Positions 25,868 through 32,142 of a DNA stretch of 47,247 nucleotides are shown piece after piece (within the stretch, counting starts at the first letter, position 1; each line of letters starts with the position of its first letter). The DNA is taken from NCBI GenBank assembly GCA_964513975.1, contig CAZEON010000003.1:1-47247 (forward strand). The letters are read 5' to 3'. The notes beneath the pieces were generated by a model. That model did not search any database, was not told the DNA's origin, and saw nothing but the letters and a program-made list of their open reading frames with translations. The position numbers and the translations under genes were made by a program. The DNA is from CAZVBV01 sp964513975 (GTDB lineage Bacteria > Patescibacteriota > Gracilibacteria > UBA4473).

Positions 25868-28800
25868 ATGATTAATAAAAAAGAAATTGTAGGAACAACG
25901 AAAATTCTAACCCGGGTTAGAATTCCACTTTTAATACTGGTTCTCGGACTTCTGACAATCTGTACAGCTTCGGCTTTCACGGTTGTCTTTAGCGGAGGGG
26001 ATTTAGTAAGGAATGGGGGATTTTATACTGATACTGGTTGGACGAAAATTGGAAACGTTACTGTCGGAAGTGGAACAGCCAATTTCAACGTAGTGGATTG
26101 GGGGGCTTATATTTACCAAGGAATAAGCGACATAAGAGGAAAGAAGATTCGAGTAAGTTTTGATATTACAAGTTATACAAGTGGTAGTGTTAGGGTTTAT
26201 AGTTTTGCCACTCCTGTAACAGTCGGAACACCAAAAAGTGGTGTAGGTACATATTCTGAAGTAATAACTATAAGCCCTGGGAGTGGAAATGCGAATATAT
26301 CATTACGAAGTTACACTTCTGGTTTTATAGGTTCGGTAGATAATTTCTCAGTCCAAGAAATAAAAGAGAGTTCGAAGATAACGCGCGACACGGACTTATC
26401 AGGAACGAGTGGACTTGTTGCTGCGTATAATTTTATTCCTGATGGGGCTTCTTTACCCGATATTTCTGGCGAAGGAAATACAGGAACTATCACTGGGGCA
26501 ACACTCGTTTCTGATGGAATGAATTTTGATGGAGTGAATGATTATGTAAACATACTAACAAATGATAATTTGAATTTTGGAACAAGTAGTTTTAATGTTA
26601 AATTTAGAGGTATTTTAAGTCCATCTGAAACAAGAACACCTGCTATTGGTAAAAGATTATCAGCAGCGTTTGGAACATCTGCTGGTTGGCAAATATTCCC
26701 GAATGTTAGTAGTAATTTAATATATTTGATGGTAGATGATGGAAGCAATTATATATATTCATCTTCAGGATTTTCGGCAGATAATTTTGTTCATAGTTTT
26801 TCATTAAATGTAGATAGAGTAAATAATTTAGCATATTTTTATAAAGATGGGATAAAAGGAACAGAAATTAATATATCTGCTATAACTGGTTCTGTTAGTA
26901 ATTCAGCCCCATTAAGAATAAGTAATGTCCAAAATGGTTGGTTCTTAGGAGAACTTGAAGATTTAAGATTAGGTAATTATGCCATTACAGCTCAAGAAGC
27001 CAAAGCCTACCACAACTCATTTGCGAAATCTAAACTCTCATACTCTCCACAAAAGATAGGAGACTGGACACTCGCGAAAAGCGATCAACAATCTGACACT
27101 CGTTCTTTGTTGAATTCCTCGGCAGGAACTTCATACATTCCAAGCACGCAGGCATACGGGAAATGGGAGTTTGATATGTATAAAGGTGATACTGAGAATA
27201 CATCATATATTCAGTTTATAGCTCCTACTAGTGATTTTAATGTTGGAACATCAATAGGAGGTTATGACTTTAGACTTGGAAATGATGAAAGTTTAAAGTT
27301 AGTAAGGACTGCTAGTGTTGGATTATTAGAAACAGACAGCTCCTACATCGACATCGACACTTGGTACAGAATAAAAGTAGAAAGAACTGGGACAGGGATT
27401 TTCACCATATACATAAAGGGTGGAGATTTCGGAGATGATTACGTTCTTGTAGACGTTACCGGAGGAAGTGGAACGAATCCAGTCACCGATAATACCTACA
27501 CAACCTCGGCTTACATGGTAGCTAATTTAGACGCAGGAGATGCGATACGAGGAGTTTGGAAGACAGACACGGGTGGATTCCCTGTCACTGATTTTGTTGA
27601 TGGAACTGGGACAACCAGCATCACAGGGAACATTGTCGTGAATGATAAAAGCACAGGACAGAATCATGGGACGTGGACAGGAGAATCTCGTCTTGGGAAA
27701 TATATCACTTTTGATGGTGTTGATGACAAGGTTGATACGGGTACGGATATGATTGGAACGGATGCTGTTACGGTTATGGCATGGGTAAAGACTTATAGTT
27801 TAGGTGAAAATAATTACGGAAGAATCCTTGATAATGGTAGAGCTTTATTATTTGTATCAGGAACAGCATATATATTTATTTCTGATGCTTCAACCAGCGC
27901 TTCTGCTGGTAGTGGTAGTCTTGAATTTAATAAATGGCAATTTGTGACGGCAACTCGAACAAGTGCAGGAACCTCAAACTTCTATATTGGAGATTTAGAT
28001 ACTCCTCCTGCATTATCAGGAAGTGCTGACCAAGCATCAGGAACACCAGCAACAGGAACAACAAACGTAATCATTGGAAACAATGACGCTCAAACGAGAA
28101 CCTTTGACGGAGCAATCGCAAATGTAAGAATATTTGACAAAGTTCTTACAACTTCAGAAATCGCACAACAATATCAACAAACAAAACCTGTAACGAAATG
28201 GGTAAAGATTGGCGACCAAGTTTGGATGCAAGACTATATGAATGTGGGAACCAAGATAGATGACCCGGGTTCAACGGCTATTGCAGTTGCTTGTGCTGGG
28301 GACAATGTTGAAACGGTGCAGACCATTGAAGGGGTTGAGTGTTACTGTATATCAAGGACGATTGCGAGTTGTCAGCGGAGTGGTATCGGAGGCACAACAC
28401 AGAAATATTGTTATAATAATGACGAAGCAAACTGTACGACTGATGGAGCTTTGTACGAATGGCAAGAAGCCATGGATTTACCCGCGGAGTGTGCGTACAC
28501 CGATTGCTCTGCACAGATAAATACGCCCCACCAAGGGATTTGTCCGAATGGATGGCATATTCCTACCGATACGGAATGGAAAACGCTTGAGGGGCAACTG
28601 GGAATGAGTACAGCCGTCCAAGATGCTGAGGGATGGCGTGGAACGAAGGAAGGCGATAAATTGAAGACCGTTGACAAATGCTTTGGAAGTAGCAATTGTA
28701 GTACATCTGGATTTTCCGCTCTTTTAGCGGGCTACCGAAATGTTTCAGGAGGCTTCTACAGTAGTGGTTCCTATGCTTACGTTTGGTCTTCATCTCAGGA

Positions 28801-28909
28801 TAGCTCCTCATCTGCATGGAGTCGGTACTTGACTTCGGGCTACTCTACCGTCGGCCGCCGTACCTACTATAAGGGCGTCGGGTTCTCCCTTCGGTGCCTC
28901 AAGGACTAG
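25868..28909 (+). CDS. secreted LamG protein with C-terminal FISUMP domain; possible DGR target
   Basis: 1013 residues. The signal peptide core is LLILVLGLLTICTASAF; the n-region (KILTRVRIP) is encoded by a palindrome. Then a CBM-like domain (about 45-145), a LamG domain (180-385), a concanavalin-like segment (390-600) and a LamG domain (618-770) closely related to the first LamG of the upstream protein. Residues about 777-1013 are a Fibrobacter-succinogenes-major-paralogue (FISUMP) domain: KIGDQVWMQDYM, KYCYNNDEANCTTDGALYEW, ICPNGWHIPTDTEWKTLE, and the ending GVGFSLRCLKD, a C-type-lectin-like fold. The last 50 codons look hypervariable (see 28757-28906). The protein is probably displayed for attachment to a host or to glycans. 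Confidence 0.87.
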   Translation: MINKKEIVGTTKILTRVRIPLLILVLGLLTICTASAFTVVFSGGDLVRNGGFYTDTGWTKIGNVTVGSGTANFNVVDWGAYIYQGISDIRGKKIRVSFDITSYTSGSVRVYSFATPVTVGTPKSGVGTYSEVITISPGSGNANISLRSYTSGFIGSVDNFSVQEIKESSKITRDTDLSGTSGLVAAYNFIPDGASLPDISGEGNTGTITGATLVSDGMNFDGVNDYVNILTNDNLNFGTSSFNVKFRGILSPSETRTPAIGKRLSAAFGTSAGWQIFPNVSSNLIYLMVDDGSNYIYSSSGFSADNFVHSFSLNVDRVNNLAYFYKDGIKGTEINISAITGSVSNSAPLRISNVQNGWFLGELEDLRLGNYAITAQEAKAYHNSFAKSKLSYSPQKIGDWTLAKSDQQSDTRSLLNSSAGTSYIPSTQAYGKWEFDMYKGDTENTSYIQFIAPTSDFNVGTSIGGYDFRLGNDESLKLVRTASVGLLETDSSYIDIDTWYRIKVERTGTGIFTIYIKGGDFGDDYVLVDVTGGSGTNPVTDNTYTTSAYMVANLDAGDAIRGVWKTDTGGFPVTDFVDGTGTTSITGNIVVNDKSTGQNHGTWTGESRLGKYITFDGVDDKVDTGTDMIGTDAVTVMAWVKTYSLGENNYGRILDNGRALLFVSGTAYIFISDASTSASAGSGSLEFNKWQFVTATRTSAGTSNFYIGDLDTPPALSGSADQASGTPATGTTNVIIGNNDAQTRTFDGAIANVRIFDKVLTTSEIAQQYQQTKPVTKWVKIGDQVWMQDYMNVGTKIDDPGSTAIAVACAGDNVETVQTIEGVECYCISRTIASCQRSGIGGTTQKYCYNNDEANCTTDGALYEWQEAMDLPAECAYTDCSAQINTPHQGICPNGWHIPTDTEWKTLEGQLGMSTAVQDAEGWRGTKEGDKLKTVDKCFGSSNCSTSGFSALLAGYRNVSGGFYSSGSYAYVWSSSQDSSSSAWSRYLTSGYSTVGRRTYYKGVGFSLRCLKD
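25903..25924. repeat. 22-bp palindrome inside the signal-peptide region
   Basis: AATTCTAACCC and its exact reverse complement, the same core as 18316-18339 but lying inside the coding sequence 35 bp after the start codon. It encodes ILTRVRI. Confidence 0.9.
28757..28906 (+). other. candidate variable region of a diversity-generating retroelement
   Basis: Position 28754-28783 has ten codons in a row ending in T or C, and the stretch coding GYSTVGRRTYY has eleven. A content is 20 of 129 between 28778 and 28906, against 21 of 60 in the line 28621-28680. Both fit adenine-specific mutagenesis of AAY codons in a template. Its place, at the end of a C-type-lectin-like domain, is the usual place of a DGR variable region. 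No reverse transcriptase or template repeat is in the window. Confidence 0.5.
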
Positions 28910-28922
28910 GACATTGTAAAAA

Positions 28923-29100
28923 TTCTAACCCGGGTTAAGAACGGAAGTTTGTGTCCAGAGTTCGAACTCTACAAATACCTTTTTAGGACAAGTTCGAACT
29001 CTTCTCGCAACAGAACCCGGGTTGGATTTTGGCTTTAGGATATTAATATTTTTGAATTCGAACTCGGATAAGTAGAGTTCGAACTCGGATCTTCTTTGTC
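28923..29100. repeat. palindrome cluster after the FISUMP gene
   Basis: The cluster holds an imperfect TTCTAACCCGGGTTAAGAA (28923-28941), AGAGTTCGAACTCT (28957-28970), AGTTCGAACT (28991-29000), AACCCGGGTT (29014-29023), AATTCGAACT (about 29056-29065) and GAGTTCGAACTC (29075-29086). A GTCATTTCGAGTGGAGAGG unit follows at 29098. The 28910-29192 gap has no gene. Confidence 0.75.
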
Positions 29101-29192
29101 ATTTCGAGTGGAGAGGAGCAGAACCGAGAAATCCCTCAGTCTATCAATTCATCACTTTTATTTCGAGATCTGTTAGAATTTTTAGAAAAGCT

Positions 29193-29229
29193 AAAAAACC
29201 TTCTTTTGAGATGAAAGCTCAAGAGAAGG
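29193..29229 (-). terminator. rho-independent terminator, minus strand
   Basis: Read on the minus strand, CCTTCTCTTGAG (29229-29218) pairs with CTCAAAAGAAGG (29210-29199; one G-A type mismatch), followed by six T (29198-29193). It probably ends the AbrB-like transcript. Confidence 0.7.
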
Positions 29230-29333
29230 TGGTGAACCTCTGGCTTAATAATTTTCATCTTCTTTGCAGAACCAGATGAGTCTTTTTAAATGAACGCTCC
29301 TGCATCAAATAAATCGAAAATCTTCTTGTTCAT

Positions 29334-29510
29334 TTACTTCTCCCAGTCCTCAATAATCAATTTCTTTCCTCGTTTTTTGACGACTAATTTTTGATGTTCT
29401 CGCCACCCAAATTCTCGAATATAATCCAAAGGGATAGTGATATAGTAACTACCTCCTCCGACCTTGGTGAGCTTTCGAACCGGCTCTGATGCGGTTTTTG
29501 GACGTGCCAT
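29334..29510 (-). CDS. AbrB/SpoVT-like DNA-binding protein
   Basis: 58 residues, ATG at 29510, stop TAA. The sequence KLTKVGGGSYYITIPLDYIR followed by EFGWREHQKLVVKKRGKKLI has the swapped-hairpin AbrB pattern: a GxGSYxITIP strand, a helix ending in GW, and paired basic strands. In that family the small proteins are transition regulators or antitoxins that act as dimers. No toxin gene follows; only a 15-codon frame (MNKKIFDLFDAGAFI) overlaps the stop before the terminator at 29193-29229. A 30-bp palindrome directly upstream (29524-29553) is a likely operator, so autoregulation is plausible. Confidence 0.75.
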   Translation of the reverse strand: MARPKTASEPVRKLTKVGGGSYYITIPLDYIREFGWREHQKLVVKKRGKKLIIEDWEK

Positions 29511-29523
29511 AGTATTTATTAAG

Positions 29524-29553
29524 TACGTATTCGAATACGTATTCGAATACGTA
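29524..29553. promoter_or_regulatory. 30-bp palindromic operator candidate
   Basis: TACGTATTCGAATACGTA occurs twice, overlapping by the central TACGTA, and the whole 30 bp is a perfect palindrome. It sits 13 bp upstream of the AbrB-like start and about 180 bp upstream of the cold-shock gene on the other strand, so a factor bound here could control both divergent genes. The remaining 29554-29731 holds no gene and would be a long leader of the cold-shock mRNA. Confidence 0.65.
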
Positions 29554-29731
29554 GAAGACTATAACAGAAGAACGAGTGAATTGAGAATCTTTTTTATTCC
29601 CCCCACTTCTCCTTGCTTATTTCTAGTACTTCTCTACCCTCTTCTTGCAATACGTCGTTTTATAGAGAGTTTAGTAAATAAATTCCCACAAGGCCACTCT
29701 TGCAAAATTTATTTCCTAACCTCTTCTTATC

Positions 29732-29935
29732 ATGAAAGGTACAATCAAAAAGATCTTGAATGGATTTGGATTCATCACTCCCGAGGGAGATGACAAAGAT
29801 GTATTCTTCCACGCGAACGATCTCGCTGGTATCGACTTTGAGAGCCTAAAAGAAGGTGACGTAGTCACTTTTGATATGGGTCAGTCCGAAAAAGGACCAA
29901 AGGCTGAGAACATTGCTCTCTTTGTTGCTGAATAA
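29732..29935 (+). CDS. CspA-family cold shock protein
   Basis: 67 residues, a single cold-shock OB-fold domain of normal length. The RNA-binding motifs are visible: NGFGFITPEGD (RNP1; usually KGFGFI) and DVFFHANDL (RNP2), then LKEGDVVTFDMGQSEKGPKA. Members bind single-stranded RNA and melt secondary structure. A leader of up to about 180 bases precedes it, as in many cold-shock mRNAs, and a terminator follows at 29960, so the gene is monocistronic. The unusual N for K in RNP1 should not abolish RNA binding. Confidence 0.93.
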   Translation: MKGTIKKILNGFGFITPEGDDKDVFFHANDLAGIDFESLKEGDVVTFDMGQSEKGPKAENIALFVAE

Positions 29936-29959
29936 CAGCTCAATAATCGCATTTTAAAG

Positions 29960-29996
29960 ACCACTGGAATACTTGTTATCTCTGGTGGTTTTTTTA
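29960..29996 (+). terminator. rho-independent terminator of the cold-shock gene
   Basis: ACCACTGGA (29960-29968) pairs with TCTGGTGGT (29981-29989) with two G-U pairs, followed by a run of T to 29996. Confidence 0.8.
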
Positions 29997-30038
29997 TTCC
30001 CAATTCCCAAGTTTGGTCTTTTTAGTACAATGCGGTCG

Positions 30039-31421
30039 ATGATTCTCAATTCTAAAATATTCCGTGCCTACGATATCAGGGGAGAAGCTTTCACAGACTT
30101 TAATGAAGATGGTTTCTTCGTGATCGCACACGCTTTTTGCAAGTATATTGCAAAAAAACAGGGACTAGAAAACCCGAAGGTTTTCGTTTCTGGAGACGCA
30201 CGCATGTCGATGCAAGAACTCTATCCAGCAGTGATTGCAGGGATCAAATCGGCAGGCGGAAAAGTAACATGGGGAGGGGCTATCCCAACGCCTGTGAATT
30301 ACTTTGCCTTTCATGAAGGCGGATTCGATGCGTCTATCCAAATCTCTGCTTCTCATAATCCTGCAGGCGACAACGGTTTGAAGTTGTTGGATAAAAACGG
30401 AGCGGTGTGCGGAGACGAAATCCAAGAGATACGAAAAATTGCAGAATGTACCGAATGCCAGAAATCAGAAAGCTATGGTGACTGTCTTGATGGTTGTGAT
30501 CCGGTGGATTACTCCCTCCATTATGAAAAGAAGCTCAAAGAAATTACCCCATCACAAGATCCTTTAAAGTTCGTTGTAGACTGCGGAAATGCAATAAGCG
30601 GAATATTTTATCCCAATCTTTTTCAGTTCTTTGGACACGAGGTCGTTGAACTTTTTTGTGATCTCGACCCATCGTTCCCTAACCACCAACCCGACCCTGA
30701 GCGACCGGAGAATCTCGAACAATTGGTCGAAGATGTGCAAACTGAAGCCGCCGATTTTGGATTTTCGTTTGATGGCGATGGAGATCGTGTGGGAGTTATT
30801 CTGAAAGATGGAACTATTCTTTCTGCCGATAAAATTCTTTTTATTCTCGCCTCTGATTTTCTTTTGCGTAATCCAAACAGCCCAATCGTAATCGACGCTA
30901 TGAGTTCTGCAACACTCTTCGATAAACTCCGCGAAAAGGGCGGAAAACCTGTGTTTTCCAAAACCGGGCACTCTCACATTGAACACAAGATGACTGAGGT
31001 TGGTGCCAAACTTGCGGGGGAACAGTCGGGACACTTCATGTTTGGAGAGAACTTCTACGGTCATGATGACGCGATGCTCGCCTCTCTACGGTTTATAAGC
31101 GCTGTTGAGAGCAATGCTACGTTAATTGAAGAAGTGACAAATGGATGGCCACATTTAATAGAATTTTCAGAAAAATTTACTGCATCCGATGAAACAAAGT
31201 TTCAAATCCTTGAGAAATTTACAAAAGAATTATTGAAACAATTCCCCGACGCCAGCACCTTGGACGGAATCCGAATTGATTTTGGAGATGGTGAGTGGGC
31301 AATTGTCAGATGTTCTAATACGTCTCCCTGCATTGCTGTACGCATCGAGGCGAAAGATGAGAAAAGTTTAGAAGAGAAGAAGGTGTTGTTGATAGGGGTG
31401 TTGAAGAAGTATTTATCCTAG
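30039..31421 (+). CDS. manB: phosphomannomutase/phosphoglucomutase
   Basis: 460 residues from the ATG at 30039; an ATG at 30030 adds MRS. The protein starts ILNSKIFRAYDIRGEAF, typical of this family. It has the catalytic phosphoserine loop ISASHNPAGDNGLK near residue 102, the metal-binding loop SFDGDGDRVGV near 244, the sugar-binding loop GEQSGHFMFGE near 326 and the phosphate-binding RCSNTSPCIAVRIEA near the end. It interconverts hexose 6- and 1-phosphates in the cytosol, feeding nucleotide-sugar synthesis for glycans. A TACAAT-like -10 at about 30025-30030 puts transcription start close to the ATG, so the mRNA may be leaderless. Whether it prefers mannose or glucose cannot be told from sequence alone. 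Confidence 0.9.
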   Translation: MILNSKIFRAYDIRGEAFTDFNEDGFFVIAHAFCKYIAKKQGLENPKVFVSGDARMSMQELYPAVIAGIKSAGGKVTWGGAIPTPVNYFAFHEGGFDASIQISASHNPAGDNGLKLLDKNGAVCGDEIQEIRKIAECTECQKSESYGDCLDGCDPVDYSLHYEKKLKEITPSQDPLKFVVDCGNAISGIFYPNLFQFFGHEVVELFCDLDPSFPNHQPDPERPENLEQLVEDVQTEAADFGFSFDGDGDRVGVILKDGTILSADKILFILASDFLLRNPNSPIVIDAMSSATLFDKLREKGGKPVFSKTGHSHIEHKMTEVGAKLAGEQSGHFMFGENFYGHDDAMLASLRFISAVESNATLIEEVTNGWPHLIEFSEKFTASDETKFQILEKFTKELLKQFPDASTLDGIRIDFGDGEWAIVRCSNTSPCIAVRIEAKDEKSLEEKKVLLIGVLKKYLS

Positions 31422-31455
31422 TTGGTCATTCTATCCCGCCCTGCGGGACCATATA

Positions 31456-31476
31456 ACAGCCCATAGAGCTGTTTTT
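31456..31476 (+). terminator. weak terminator after the phosphomutase gene
   Basis: ACAGC (31456-31460) pairs with GCTGT (31468-31472), followed by TTTT. A GC hairpin CCCGCCCTGCGGG lies just before it. It separates two convergent genes. Confidence 0.5.
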
Positions 31477-31483
31477 CAAAAGA

Positions 31484-31834
31484 TCAAAGATATAATACAT
31501 CTTGTTCCAAATTTGCTAAGAATCTTATTTTTTGCACTAAATTTTTAACTTCAGTTGATTCGATTTTTGTTGTTTCAGAATTATTCAGTAATTCCTTTAA
31601 AAATTCTTCATTATTTATTCCAGCTACTTTTTTTAAATTATTGATTAGCTTAAAACGCAATAAATATATACTTTCCGATGTTGCATTCAATGTTTCAGCA
31701 GTTATAGATTCGTTTGCTAATTCGCTAGGAAGTTTAGAAATAAGTTCTGAATTTGAACTATTTCTATAGAGAGCGATATCATGAATAGTTAATCCCTCAG
31801 GATTAAATTTTGTTTCTTTTTCTTGTGGTGTCAT
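31484..31834 (-). CDS. small hypothetical helical protein
   Basis: 116 residues, ATG start, no signal peptide, membrane segment or Cys. The sequence is helical and polar (LTIHDIALYRNSSNSELISK, and YLLRFKLINNLKKVAGINNE). I do not recognise it. It is convergent with the phosphomutase gene and separated from the TraG-like gene by 308 bp of repeat-bearing DNA, so it is probably a single-gene transcript. AT-rich codon use like that of the neighbours supports a real gene, but the evidence is only the open frame. Confidence 0.5.
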   Translation of the reverse strand: MTPQEKETKFNPEGLTIHDIALYRNSSNSELISKLPSELANESITAETLNATSESIYLLRFKLINNLKKVAGINNEEFLKELLNNSETTKIESTEVKNLVQKIRFLANLEQDVLYL

Positions 31835-31994
31835 ATCGAATACATTATGAAAATTCTTTTATATTGCAATGCCACTTGTCAAGAAAGTCAAGTCACTATT
31901 TTTTTTCTTTAAGAACTCTTTCAACTTCGTACAAACCCAAAGCAAAAAATAAGTCGAGATGTTTGTAATACCAGACTCGCTTCAAGAAAAAACC

Positions 31995-32140
31995 TGTTCC
32001 CAGGGCAAAGCGAAAAACAAATAATGGTTCCGCGCTAGCGCTTTCACACAGGTAAATAATTCACCCGATTCCGGGCAAGCCAGAATGACCTAGTTTTTTT
32101 GTTTTTTAAAATCCGAAATCGGCAATCGAAAATCGAAAAT
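31995..32140. repeat. second copy of the 19080-19430 repeat blocks
   Basis: Position 31995-32092 (CCCAGGG, GCGAAAAAC, CCGCGCTAGCGCTTT, ACCCGATTCCGGGCAAGCC, AATGACC) matches the block at about 19080-19178, and 32107-32140 (AAATCCGAAATC units) matches 19407-19434. The 31835-32142 gap has no gene. Confidence 0.7.
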
Positions 32141-32142
32141 TC

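Noticed and set aside
29334..29510. Toxin-antitoxin pair with the AbrB-like protein as antitoxin
   Set aside because: No toxin-sized frame follows; there is only a 15-codon frame before a terminator.
29464..29793. 109-codon plus-strand frame overlapping the AbrB-like and cold-shock genes
   Set aside because: It crosses the operator palindrome and the cold-shock gene in another frame; composition is not protein-like.
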